A model generated the notes under the pieces. The model worked only from the letters and a program-made list of their open reading frames with translations. It was not told the DNA's origin and searched no databases. DNA of 46,316 bases from positions 1 to 46,316 of the forward strand of contig CAJWTE010000001.1 of assembly GCA_913046815.1 (NCBI GenBank), given 5' to 3'. The position numbers were made by a program, and so were the translations under genes. Every line of letters begins with the position of its first letter. Position 1 is the stretch's first letter. This document shows, piece by piece, positions 14,828 to 22,711 of the stretch. Source of the stretch: an uncultured bacterium (GTDB lineage: Bacteria; Patescibacteriota; Minisyncoccia; Phycocordibacterales; UBA918).

Positions 14828-15000
14828 TTTGGCTCGGGAGTACCATGAGGTTAGCACTCGAAGACAAACTCCATCGGGTGTCTTGGGTAGGAAGACACAT
14901 GTTCAGTGTCATGTTGGAGGACATGGCAGTGTGTTTAGCTCCCTCAAATCTTCTACAGAAATAACTGTGATTGACTGGCTCTCTTAGCCCGAGACCGTCG
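14828..15000 (+). ncRNA. candidate structured RNA upstream of nrdB
   Basis: The segment has several local stems: CACTCGA/TCGGGTG (14856-14880), GACAC/GTGTC (about 14894-14910), CATGT/ACATG (14910-14925) and ACAG/CTGT (about 14955-14968). Possible end pairing CTCGGG/CCCGAG (about 14833 with 14987) would close the whole domain. No known riboswitch or housekeeping RNA was recognised. A TATAAT promoter for nrdB lies downstream (15089), so it is probably an independent transcript rather than a leader. Confidence 0.3.
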
Positions 15001-15102
15001 AGACAATTTCACCACCAATTATTTTTGTATGAGATTGCGACCAAGTGTCGCTTGGATGCACATTGTAACTAAAAGCTTATTACCAACTTATAATTTTTCT
15101 GT

Positions 15103-16416
15103 ATGGAAATCGAAAAGATTCGCAAGCGCGATGGTTCGATCCAAGCTTTTACGCTGGACAAAATCACCAACGCTGTTGAAAAAGCTCTACGCAAAACTGA
15201 AACTGGCACTCGAGAGGATGCCGAAAATATTGCTGTCCGTGTAAACGAAAAGACGGTCGCTATGTGTGTTCAAGCGGCAGCCGCAGAACCTGGTGCACCG
15301 GGCGCTGATAAATGTGTTGACGGGTATCCGGCAGTAGAAGAAATACAAGACATTGTAGAGCAAGTTCTGATGGAGATGGACTTTTTTGATGCCGCGAAAG
15401 AATATATTCTATATAGAAACGAAAGAAAGAAACTCCGCGCCCGCGACATATTCCACAAGCGTACCAATCTAAAGCCGTACGAGTACCCAGAACTAGCAGA
15501 GTATGTAGATGCTATTCGTCACTCTTACTGGATTCATACTGAGTTTAATTACACCAGTGATATTCACGATTATAAAGTAAATATTACAGATGCAGAGCGA
15601 ACGGCTATCAAGAATACCATGCTCGCCATTGCGCAGATTGAAGTAGCAGTAAAGACTTTCTGGGGCAACTTGTACAACAAAATGCCAAAACCAGAGATCG
15701 GCGCAGTCGGCTTTACCTTTGCAGAAAGTGAGGTTCGACACATGGACGCTTACTCTCATTTGCTGGAGATTCTTGGTTTAAATGACGAATTCACCACTCT
15801 TACAGAGGTGCCTGTAATACAAGAAAGAATTACTTATCTAGAAAAGGTGATAAATCTTTCCAAAACAGACGAAGACAGAGAGTACTCTCAAGCAGTGCTC
15901 CTGTTCTCTCTTTTTGTGGAGCATGTATCTTTGTTTTCTCAATTCCTGATAATGATGTCCTTTAACAAGCATAAAAACTTATTCAAAGGTATCAGCAATG
16001 CCGTTGAAGCCACATCCAAGGAAGAACAAATTCATGGGATGTTCGGTATCGATCTAATTAATATTATCAAGAAAGAAAACCCCGCCTGGTTCGATGATGA
16101 GCATAAAGCATTGGTAGAAGACATGTGCAATGAAGCATATGAAGCTGAAGCAAAGATTGTGGATTGGATATTTACCGACGGAGAAATGGAGTTCTTACCG
16201 AAGGCTGTAGTACTTGAATTTATTAAGTCTCGTCTCAACAACTCACTCAAGAGTATCGGTTTGGATCCAGTGTTTGAACTAGACCAAGACTTGGTGGAAC
16301 AAACGGACTGGTTCGATGATGAAGTGATTGCTACCAAGCACGTAGACTTCTTCGACAAACGTTCTATTAATTACAACAAACGCAGTGGCAGTGTTACGAG
16401 TGCTGACCTGTTTTAA
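15103..16416 (+). CDS. nrdB: ribonucleotide reductase beta subunit with N-terminal ATP-cone
   Basis: The 437-aa protein fuses an ATP-cone (about residues 1-110: IRKRDGSIQAFTLDKITNAV, ending AAKEYILYRNERKK) to an R2 radical-generating domain. R2 residues are visible: E180 in the first ligand helix where most R2 proteins have Asp, E210 and H213 in FAESEVRH, Tyr217 at the radical position, and a second EQIH pair near residue 310. R2 builds the metal/radical cofactor that starts dNTP synthesis in NrdA. An ATP-cone on R2 rather than R1 moves overall activity control to the radical subunit; precedents are R2 proteins such as that of Leeuwenhoekiella blandensis. TATAAT at 15089-15094 precedes the ATG by 8 nt. 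nrdA follows after 11 nt. Confidence 0.93.
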   Translation: MEIEKIRKRDGSIQAFTLDKITNAVEKALRKTETGTREDAENIAVRVNEKTVAMCVQAAAAEPGAPGADKCVDGYPAVEEIQDIVEQVLMEMDFFDAAKEYILYRNERKKLRARDIFHKRTNLKPYEYPELAEYVDAIRHSYWIHTEFNYTSDIHDYKVNITDAERTAIKNTMLAIAQIEVAVKTFWGNLYNKMPKPEIGAVGFTFAESEVRHMDAYSHLLEILGLNDEFTTLTEVPVIQERITYLEKVINLSKTDEDREYSQAVLLFSLFVEHVSLFSQFLIMMSFNKHKNLFKGISNAVEATSKEEQIHGMFGIDLINIIKKENPAWFDDEHKALVEDMCNEAYEAEAKIVDWIFTDGEMEFLPKAVVLEFIKSRLNNSLKSIGLDPVFELDQDLVEQTDWFDDEVIATKHVDFFDKRSINYNKRSGSVTSADLF

Positions 16417-16427
16417 TCTGATAAATT

Positions 16428-18116
16428 ATGACCAATAGACAAGAACCGTGGTACTGGCTGAATGATAATAGTCGCGCTTTTTTAGCAAGGGGCTATTTAG
16501 GCGAAGGGCAAACAGCAGAAGAGAGAATAAGAGTTATCGGTGAGAGAGCAGAGAAAATTCTTAAAAAAGAAGGATTTGCTGATAAGTTTTATGAGTATAT
16601 GTCCAAGGGTTGGATCTCTTTAGCTTCACCAGTATGGGCTAACTTCGGTATAGATAGAGGCTTGCCCATTTCGTGCTTTGGCTCTTACTTACCTGACAAT
16701 ATGCCGGGTATTCTTTATACCCATGCAGAAGTTGGAATGATGAGCAAATATGGCGGAGGCACTTCAGCTTTTTTTGGTGACTTACGTCCACGTGGGGCAG
16801 AGATTTCTATGAACGGAAATTCATCTGGTCCAGTTCACTTCATGCAGCTGTTTGAAACTATGGTAGATGTGGTAAGTCAGGGTAGAGTTCGGCGAGGTAG
16901 TTTCAGCCCGTATTTACCTATTGAACATCCGGACATTCTCGACTTTTTGGAAATAGGTACCGAAGGTAATCCTATACAGACACTTACTCATGGCGTTACG
17001 GTCACCAATAAATGGCTCCAAGAAATGGTAGATGGTGATGATAGCAAGAGAGCTATCTGGGCGAAAGTGATTCAACGTCGTGGAGAGATGGGCTATCCAT
17101 ATATCCTTTTTGTAGACAATGCCAACGACCAAAAGCCGGAAGTGTATAAAGATAAGAAACTTGACATTGTTGCCAGTAATCTATGCAGTGAGATTATGTT
17201 GCCAAGTAAGGAAGACTGGTCTTTTGTGTGTTGTCTGTCTTCCATTAACGTTCTTTTTTATGACGATTGGAAGGACACTGATTTGGTAGAAACAATGACG
17301 TATTTCTTGGACGCGGTAATGAGTGAGTTTATAGAGAAGTTAGAAGCAATGCGTGATTCAGAAGAAAAAGATAAACAGGAAGCCTTTCATTTTATGAAAC
17401 GGGCATATAATTTTGCCGTCGAAAATCGAGCACTTGGTTTAGGGGTTTTGGGGTATCACTCACTACTTCAGTCTAAGAAGTTGCCTTTCGCAAGTACGGA
17501 AGCAAATCAATTGAATGAGACAGTGTTCAAACTTATGCAAGAACGTTCTTACTCTGCAAGCAAAAAAATGGCTGATGAATACGGAGAACCAGAAGTGCTT
17601 AAAGGCTACGGTCGCCGCAACACCACCACTATGTCAGTAGCTCCTACAACCTCGTCAGCTTTTATTCTTGGACAGGTATCGCAAGGTATTGAGCCGGTAT
17701 GGAGTAATTGTTACGTAAAAGACGTAGCCAAGATGAAAGTTACGATCAAAAACCCTTTCTTGTTGGGACTTCTTAAAGAAAAAGGAAAAGATGAGAAGGA
17801 GATATGGAGCAGTATTCGTGATAACGATGGTTCAGTACAACATCTAGATTTTTTAAGTGATGATGAGAAAGCGGTTTTTCGTACTTTTGCTGAAATAGAA
17901 CAGGCCGAGGTGATTCAACAAGCAATAGACCGTCAGAAATATATTGACCAAGGGCAATCTCTTAATGTAATGGTTGCGCCAGATACGCCTGTTAAAGATA
18001 TCAATCAGCTATACTTACAAGCTTGGAAGGGTGGAGTCAAGGCTCTTTATTACCAACATAGTATGAATGCTGCGCAACAGCTCACTAGACAAAAATTATC
18101 TCAAAAGGACAACTAA
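16428..18116 (+). CDS. nrdA: ribonucleotide reductase alpha subunit without ATP-cone
   Basis: The 562-aa catalytic subunit reduces NDPs to dNDPs. The catalytic residues are present: Cys83 (ISCFGSYL), the NLC-x-E motif with Cys253 and Glu255, Cys268 in SFVCCLSS, and the radical-transfer tyrosines Y541-Y542 in ALYYQHS. The protein starts directly in the R1 domain, so the ATP-cone is absent; it lies on NrdB instead. It also ends 20 residues after the tyrosine pair and has no C-terminal cysteine pair, which in most class I R1 proteins shuttles electrons from thioredoxin or glutaredoxin. It lies 11 nt after nrdB in one operon. Confidence 0.93.
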   Translation: MTNRQEPWYWLNDNSRAFLARGYLGEGQTAEERIRVIGERAEKILKKEGFADKFYEYMSKGWISLASPVWANFGIDRGLPISCFGSYLPDNMPGILYTHAEVGMMSKYGGGTSAFFGDLRPRGAEISMNGNSSGPVHFMQLFETMVDVVSQGRVRRGSFSPYLPIEHPDILDFLEIGTEGNPIQTLTHGVTVTNKWLQEMVDGDDSKRAIWAKVIQRRGEMGYPYILFVDNANDQKPEVYKDKKLDIVASNLCSEIMLPSKEDWSFVCCLSSINVLFYDDWKDTDLVETMTYFLDAVMSEFIEKLEAMRDSEEKDKQEAFHFMKRAYNFAVENRALGLGVLGYHSLLQSKKLPFASTEANQLNETVFKLMQERSYSASKKMADEYGEPEVLKGYGRRNTTTMSVAPTTSSAFILGQVSQGIEPVWSNCYVKDVAKMKVTIKNPFLLGLLKEKGKDEKEIWSSIRDNDGSVQHLDFLSDDEKAVFRTFAEIEQAEVIQQAIDRQKYIDQGQSLNVMVAPDTPVKDINQLYLQAWKGGVKALYYQHSMNAAQQLTRQKLSQKDN

Positions 18117-18129
18117 CTTATTGAATAAC

Positions 18130-18522
18130 ATGAATTTATCTACCAATATAAAAGACCAAATTCTAAATGCTGAAGCCAAAGCACTGGCCACTACAGGAGT
18201 TGACGGACTGAATGTGGTACCGGTTTCGGTAGTGTTTGTGGAAGATGATCACATCTTGTTTTGTGACTTCTTTATGTCCAAGACAGTAGAGAACATAAAA
18301 GAGAACACCGAGATTTCATTATGTGCTTGGAGTGGCTTACAAGGTGTTCAAGTGAAGGGTAGAGCTGAGTACCTAACTACTGGTTCCCTTTATGAAGAGA
18401 TGCAAAAAGCTATGACTGAAAAGTTTCCGGAGCGTACCTTGAAAGGGGTACTCAAAATTGCACCGCAGGTTGTGTATGATGTTTCGGCTGGCTCTCTAGG
18501 AAAAAAGCTTTCAGGAGACTAA
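18130..18522 (+). CDS. pyridoxamine 5'-phosphate oxidase-like flavin-binding protein
   Basis: The 130-aa protein has the split-barrel fold pattern of small PNPOx-like proteins. It has an N-terminal helix, ALATTGVDGLNVVPVSVVFV, then FFMSKTVENIKENTEISLCAW and VQVKGRAEYL. Such proteins bind FMN or F420 and reduce small substrates, or are of unknown role. The ATG at 18130 fits the family start; the longer frame overlaps nrdA. It lies 13 nt after nrdA and is probably in the same operon. It may supply electrons or act independently. Confidence 0.75.
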   Translation: MNLSTNIKDQILNAEAKALATTGVDGLNVVPVSVVFVEDDHILFCDFFMSKTVENIKENTEISLCAWSGLQGVQVKGRAEYLTTGSLYEEMQKAMTEKFPERTLKGVLKIAPQVVYDVSAGSLGKKLSGD

Positions 18523-18548
18523 ATTTCTTAATCTGTTATTATTTACAC

Positions 18549-19475
18549 ATGATCAGAGGTTCGCTGAAGATTTTGTTGTTGCTAGCACTGCTTATTGGCG
18601 TAGTGTTTTGGTTAGATTTAGCCAAACTACCGTGTGATATCCCAATAACTTATCGGCTGGGTGTGGTGGACGAGCGATTCAACTTGGAGAGAAGTGAGAT
18701 CAAAAATATAGTGGAAGAAGCAACTGCTGTCTGGGAGGATGCAATCGGTGCCGATTTATTTGTCTACGACGATTCAGGCGAATTGGTCATTAACTTTATT
18801 TTTGACGAACGTCAACAAACCGTCGTGTCGGGCGAAAATATTAAAGATAAACTTGATGAATCCGAGCAAATAAATGAATCTTTTCAAACCACTTACGAAC
18901 AACTTTTAGAGAAATACAATTCTTTATTAGAGTTATATAATATTCGACTAGGAAATTTTGAAAAAGCTCGTGATGCTTATTCTAAAGAGGTAGAGAGGTA
19001 CAACGCAGCAGGGGGTGCTCCGCCTGACGTGTATGAAGACTTGGACAAAGAAAGAGATAGGTTAGACAAAGAAGCTGACAGTCTGAATGAAGAGTCACAG
19101 ACTCTTAATGAATTAGTTAAGAGACTCAACTCTCTTAGTGATAAAGGTAATAAATTGATAGAGATTTATAATCAAAACGTAAATAAATACAACGGTGTAT
19201 TTGGTGAGTCTAGCGAGTTTACTCAAGGTGACTATCAGTCTGGTGTAATAAATATTTATTCTTTCATAGATGACTGGGAGCTGCGCACAGTACTTGCCCA
19301 CGAACTAGGGCACGCATTGTCACTGAACCATGTAGAGAATAACCAATCAATCATGTACTACCTGATAGGAGACCAACCCAGTTCCACTAGCTTATCTGCA
19401 GAGGATACAAATGAGTATCATAACGTGTGCGTAGAAGGTCAGGAGTGGTGGTATAAATTTGTTACTTGGTTATAA
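18549..19475 (+). CDS. membrane-anchored matrixin-type metalloprotease
   Basis: The 308-aa protein has an N-terminal membrane anchor (about residues 5-22) followed by an exported part. Residues 95-200 form a long coiled coil rich in Asn, Leu, Glu and Tyr. The zinc motif is complete: H251-E252-x-x-H255-x5-H261 in HELGHALSLNH, followed by the Met-turn SIMYY. Peptidases of this M10/matrixin group cleave extracellular proteins. The coiled coil splits the usual catalytic domain (before it, ITYRLGVVDERFNL and AVWEDAIG; after it, the zinc site), which is an insertion. A TATTAT hexamer ends 6 nt before the ATG. Confidence 0.8.
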   Translation: MIRGSLKILLLLALLIGVVFWLDLAKLPCDIPITYRLGVVDERFNLERSEIKNIVEEATAVWEDAIGADLFVYDDSGELVINFIFDERQQTVVSGENIKDKLDESEQINESFQTTYEQLLEKYNSLLELYNIRLGNFEKARDAYSKEVERYNAAGGAPPDVYEDLDKERDRLDKEADSLNEESQTLNELVKRLNSLSDKGNKLIEIYNQNVNKYNGVFGESSEFTQGDYQSGVINIYSFIDDWELRTVLAHELGHALSLNHVENNQSIMYYLIGDQPSSTSLSAEDTNEYHNVCVEGQEWWYKFVTWL

Positions 19476-19502
19476 TTGTTTAATAAAGTTAATATTTACA
19501 AT

Positions 19503-20294
19503 ATGAACGCAGAATCTATTTGGAATAGTGACAGTATAAAAAAACTATTAGCGCTGGGGTTGGTGATGGTCGTAGTGTCATTGGGTGCTTATACCTACTA
19601 CACATTGAAACAAGCAAATTACATGATGCGCGGCCCTGTGACCATCAATGTGGCTGGTGAAGGTGAGGCGATTGCCAAACCAGACATAGGCACGTTTTCT
19701 TTCAGTGTAAACACCGAAGCGACGGATGCAGCGACAGCTTCTAGTGATAACGCGGAATTTATGAACGCGATTCTTGAGTACTTAATGGAGAGTGGTGTGG
19801 TTGAGTCAGATATAGAGACGACCGGCTACAATCTTGCGCCGACATACTCGTACACAGAAGTGCCTTGCTCAGGATTCGGATATTGTCCAGGTGGTGAGAG
19901 GGTCCAGGACGGTTTTGCTGTTTATCAGAGTGTGGTTGTTAAGGTACGAGATACAGAAAACGCCGGTAAATTAATTTCTGGCGTAGGTGAAAAAGGCGCT
20001 ACCAATATAAGCGGTCTCAGCTTTACTGTAGATGACCCCAGTTCGTTAGAGGCAGATGCTAAAGCAGACGCAATTAAAGATGCAAAGGCAAAAGCAAAGA
20101 TTTTGGCTGAAAGCTTAGGTATGAGGTTAGGCAAGATAGTTTCATTCTATGAAAACGAAGGTCATGGTTATGATTCATATTCCTATTCCGAAGCTAGAGC
20201 TATGACCATGGACTCAGTAGAGTTCGTACCAGACATATCAACTGGTGAGGAGACTGTTCGCGCTAATGTGAATATTATTTTTGAGTTGAAGTAA
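19503..20294 (+). CDS. SIMPL domain (DUF541) protein
   Basis: The 263-aa protein has an N-terminal membrane helix (about residues 13-32) and a SIMPL/DUF541 domain. It begins VTINVAGEGEAIAKPDIGTFSFSV, continues with ETTGYNLAPTYSY and AIKDAKAKAKILAESLGMRLGKI, and ends VRANVNIIFELK. Such proteins are exported or periplasmic and of poorly known role (signalling or stress). The ATG at 19503 is preferred because AATATT/ACAAT hexamers precede it; the earlier in-frame TTG has no support. A strong terminator follows. Confidence 0.85.
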   Translation: MNAESIWNSDSIKKLLALGLVMVVVSLGAYTYYTLKQANYMMRGPVTINVAGEGEAIAKPDIGTFSFSVNTEATDAATASSDNAEFMNAILEYLMESGVVESDIETTGYNLAPTYSYTEVPCSGFGYCPGGERVQDGFAVYQSVVVKVRDTENAGKLISGVGEKGATNISGLSFTVDDPSSLEADAKADAIKDAKAKAKILAESLGMRLGKIVSFYENEGHGYDSYSYSEARAMTMDSVEFVPDISTGEETVRANVNIIFELK

Positions 20295-20306
20295 TATATT
20301 AGAGTG

Positions 20307-20349
20307 AAAAAAGTAAAGGGCAGGCCTTGGGCCTGCCCTTTACTTTTTT
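20307..20349. terminator. strong terminator after the SIMPL gene
   Basis: A 20-bp perfect stem AAAAAAGTAAAGGGCAGGCC with its complement and a TTG loop is bidirectional. Confidence 0.9.
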
Positions 20350-20377
20350 CTAAAAAAGAGTATCGTTATATATAAGG

Positions 20378-20396
20378 AGGCCCGAGAGGGCTTTTT
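20378..20396 (+). terminator. short hairpin with T-tract before secE
   Basis: GCCC-GAGA-GGGC is followed by TTTTT. It lies just upstream of the secE -10 (GATAAT, 20403-20408) and would stop read-through into the secE operon. Confidence 0.65.
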
Positions 20397-20417
20397 AAAT
20401 TGGATAATTTCTATAAT

Positions 20418-20597
20418 ATGAGTCGATTTATAAAATACTTGAAGGATATAAAAGGCGAAATGAGGCATGTGAAATGGCCTTCAGTTAAACAGGCTAGTAT
20501 TTACTCCACTTTAGTTATTGGAGTTTCTGCTCTGGTTGCCTTATTTATAGCTGCTTTTGACTATGTCTTTACCAATCTACTAAACTTAACTATCTAA
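20418..20597 (+). CDS. secE: preprotein translocase subunit SecE
   Basis: The 59-aa protein has the SecE pattern: an amphipathic helix with IKGEMRHVKWPS and one membrane helix (about residues 30-50). SecE clamps SecY in the Sec translocon of the inner membrane. GATAAT ends 9 nt before the ATG. nusG follows after 1 nt, the classical secE-nusG-rplK order. Confidence 0.93.
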   Translation: MSRFIKYLKDIKGEMRHVKWPSVKQASIYSTLVIGVSALVALFIAAFDYVFTNLLNLTI

Positions 20598-20598
20598 C

Positions 20599-21144
20599 AT
20601 GGCTAAGCAACAGGGAACCGGCGAGCGGCAGTGGTACGCCATTCATACTTATTCTGGTTATGAAAATGCGGTAGCTAGAAACTTGCGCCAAAGAATAGAT
20701 TCATTGGGCATGAACGACAAGATTTTTGATGTGGTGGTACCGACAGAAAAGAAAATACGAGTCAAAGGAGGGAAGAGGGTAACCGAAGAAGAGAAAGTGT
20801 ACCCGGGTTATGTATTGGTAGAAATGGTAGTGGATGATGAATCATGGTATGTGGTACGAAACACACCAAGAGTAACTGGTTTTGTTGGCAGTGGTACACA
20901 GCCAGTACCCCTAACTGAAGACGAATTGAACGCACTCATGAAGCGTATGAAAGATGACACTCCTAAGCATAAAGTAGATCTGTCTATTGATGATTTAGTA
21001 ACGATTGTGGACGGTCCTTTCAAAGAGTTAGAAGGCAAGGTAGGAGAGGTAGACGAAGAGCATGGTAAGGTAAAAGTTTTAGTGAGTATGTTTGGAAGGG
21101 AGACTCCCGTTGAGTTAGATTTCCTCCAGGTTAAAAAGGTATAA
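20599..21144 (+). CDS. nusG: transcription termination/antitermination protein NusG
   Basis: The 181-aa protein has the NGN domain (WYAIHTYSGYENAVARNL, then KVYPGYVLVEMV and NTPRVTGFVG) and a C-terminal KOW domain (VTIVDGPFKELEGKVGEVD). It binds RNA polymerase, regulates pausing and couples transcription to translation. It has no SD; the start codon follows secE by 1 nt. After it lies a long imperfect hairpin and two terminators, so rplK is transcribed separately. Confidence 0.96.
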   Translation: MAKQQGTGERQWYAIHTYSGYENAVARNLRQRIDSLGMNDKIFDVVVPTEKKIRVKGGKRVTEEEKVYPGYVLVEMVVDDESWYVVRNTPRVTGFVGSGTQPVPLTEDELNALMKRMKDDTPKHKVDLSIDDLVTIVDGPFKELEGKVGEVDEEHGKVKVLVSMFGRETPVELDFLQVKKV

Positions 21145-21246
21145 ATCGGCGAAATCCTTGCGCTTCAAGGAAATTGTTCGTCACGGTATGTCCATATACC
21201 GCTCGCTCACAACTTCCTCTCCAGCACTACGGATTTCATCCAATTT
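21143..21246. repeat. long imperfect hairpin between nusG and rplK
   Basis: AAAT.GG.GAAATCC at the left end pairs with GGATTTC..CC.ATTT at the right; inside, AAGGAA/TTCCT and TTGT/ACAA, then GGTAT/ATACC at the tip. The arms of about 45 nt are broken by small bulges. The structure resembles those at 45752 and 46180, though the loop sequence differs. Confidence 0.6.
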
Positions 21247-21275
21247 CTATCTTTTTAAAGTTCTGAAGAAAAACA

Positions 21276-21302
21276 AAAACCTTCCATTCGAATGGAAGTT
21301 TT
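21276..21302. terminator. palindromic terminator CTTCCATTCGAATGGAAG
   Basis: A perfect 18-nt palindrome, flanked by an A-run and TTTT, lies at 21281-21298. Confidence 0.65.
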
Positions 21303-21359
21303 AGGTTTAGACTCCTTGTATTTCATCTGATTTTGAAAGTTTAGTAATTGAAAAAATAC

Positions 21360-21400
21360 AAACCTACGTCATCGGATGACCCGGGTTTGTTTTATTGTTG
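21360..21400 (+). terminator. terminator before rplK
   Basis: Stems AAACC/GGTTT and GTCAT/ATGAC are separated by symmetric 3-nt bulges and followed by GTTTTATT. Confidence 0.6.
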
Positions 21401-21475
21401 CCAAAATCGTGAATTTTATGTAGGATGGCGACGCTGTTACATTGCTTCTAAATAATGTAATTTCTCAAAAAGAAG

Positions 21476-21901
21476 ATGGCAAAAGAAATAATCAAACAAG
21501 TAAAAGTACAGGCTGAAGGAGGAAAGGCTACGCCAGCACCACCACTTGGTCCAGTACTAGGACAAGCCGGTATTAATATCGGTGAGTTTGTAAACCAATT
21601 CAACGAGCAGACTCGTGAACGTATGGGCGAAGTAGTGCCGGTAGTTATTACCGTGTACGACGATCGTTCGTTCGACTTTGTCTGCAAAACTACTCCAGCT
21701 TCAAGACTTATCTTGAAAGCAATTGGTCAGAAAAAGGGTTCTGGCAAGAATTTAGTATCTAAGTGTGGCGATATCACCAAGGCTCAGATAAAAGAAATCG
21801 CCGAAGCCAAGATGGTTGACTTAAATGCCAATGACATAGAACAAGCAATGAAAATCATTGAGGGTACTTGCAAAAGCATGGGTGTCCACGTGAAAGAGTA
21901 A
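21476..21901 (+). CDS. rplK: ribosomal protein uL11
   Basis: The 141-aa protein has the canonical uL11 sequence: VKVQAEGGKATPAPPLGPVL at the N-terminus, NIGEFVNQFNEQT, and a C-terminal rRNA-binding domain with GDITKAQIKEIAEAKM and SMGV. It binds the GTPase-associated centre of 23S rRNA. The gene is followed by a terminator and a NUDIX gene, not by rplA (uL1), which normally forms one operon with it. Confidence 0.97.
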   Translation: MAKEIIKQVKVQAEGGKATPAPPLGPVLGQAGINIGEFVNQFNEQTRERMGEVVPVVITVYDDRSFDFVCKTTPASRLILKAIGQKKGSGKNLVSKCGDITKAQIKEIAEAKMVDLNANDIEQAMKIIEGTCKSMGVHVKE

Positions 21902-21936
21902 GTCCAAAATAACCTCATCTGCTTTGTCAGACTACG

Positions 21937-21980
21937 AAAAAATCCCCTTACTGGGCACTTGCCCCACTCGGGGATTTTTT
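21937..21980. terminator. terminator after rplK
   Basis: AAAAAATCCCC and GGGGATTTTTT enclose a second stem GGGC/GCCC; it is bidirectional. Confidence 0.88.
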
Positions 21981-22037
21981 CTTGCCTTCCTCGCATCTAA
22001 AGTCATTTTAGAATTACTCCCATCTGACTATTTTCAC

Positions 22038-22075
22038 AAACAAAAACCTTTCGGTTCACCGAAAGGTTTTTGTTT
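22038..22075. terminator. second terminator between rplK and the NUDIX gene
   Basis: An 18-bp stem AAACAAAAACCTTTCGGT with its complement has a tight two-base turn. Confidence 0.85.
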
Positions 22076-22134
22076 TGTGCATTTGTGGTACGTTGTAGCT
22101 AGATAAGTTCAAATTGTAACTGGAGGTGTCAACG

Positions 22135-22659
22135 ATGAATTTATTAGTTCGAGAAGATATTCTTAAATGCGCTCAGCGAGCTTTTAGAAGAGAACTAACG
22201 GGTGAAAATTTCTTTCTGCAAACTGGGGTTGCGGTTGCTTGGCAACCCCACGAGAATGGCGACCGTGTCCTATTTGTGCAGGGGATTAAAGGTGGCTGGT
22301 TTTGTCCAAAAGGAGGTTTTGAACCACAAGACAATAACTCGGCAGTAGCTACCGCTTTGCGTGAACTGGAAGAAGAGACCTGTCTATCAAATGGTTACGC
22401 AAAGCCAAAATACATTGGCTCTCGACGCAATCGTAAACACAATCCGGACAAGTATCCTCCTAATGAGGTAGGCAAACATTTGCATTTTGTGGAAGTTAGA
22501 TTCCACAAAAAGACAGATGTCTGTCCGCGCGTTGGTCATGGTGTGCACGACGTTATTTTTGTTGATAACAAAGTTGCTTTTAACAGGTTGTCTATGAGTG
22601 ATGCACGCCGTCGATCCGCTAACTTGGCATTGAAAACGGTTGGAATCAACTGGATCTGA
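22135..22659 (+). CDS. NUDIX hydrolase with a leader and SD site
   Basis: The 174-aa protein has a NUDIX box running from GGFEPQDNN through ALRELEEETCL with the metal-binding glutamates. N- and C-terminal extensions are rich in Arg and His. It would hydrolyse a nucleoside-diphosphate-linked compound; the substrate is unknown. The start at 22135 is fixed by the SD GGAGGTG 6 nt upstream; an in-frame GTG at 22126 would overlap that SD. The gene is isolated by two terminators upstream and one downstream, and its start region contrasts with the leaderless genes around it. Confidence 0.85.
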   Translation: MNLLVREDILKCAQRAFRRELTGENFFLQTGVAVAWQPHENGDRVLFVQGIKGGWFCPKGGFEPQDNNSAVATALRELEEETCLSNGYAKPKYIGSRRNRKHNPDKYPPNEVGKHLHFVEVRFHKKTDVCPRVGHGVHDVIFVDNKVAFNRLSMSDARRRSANLALKTVGINWI

Positions 22660-22683
22660 GTTTAGCGCGGAATAGTAAAAAGA

Positions 22684-22705
22684 AACGACCCCTCACGGGG
22701 TCGTT
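22684..22705. terminator. terminator between convergent NUDIX and folA genes
   Basis: AACGACCCC/GGGGTCGTT with a TCAC loop lies 7 bp from the end of folA. Confidence 0.8.
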
Positions 22706-22711
22706 AATGCG

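Noticed and set aside
14940..14975. ACAGAA as a possible RNase P P4 strand
   Set aside because: No complementary GAAAGTCCGGGC-type strand occurs upstream.
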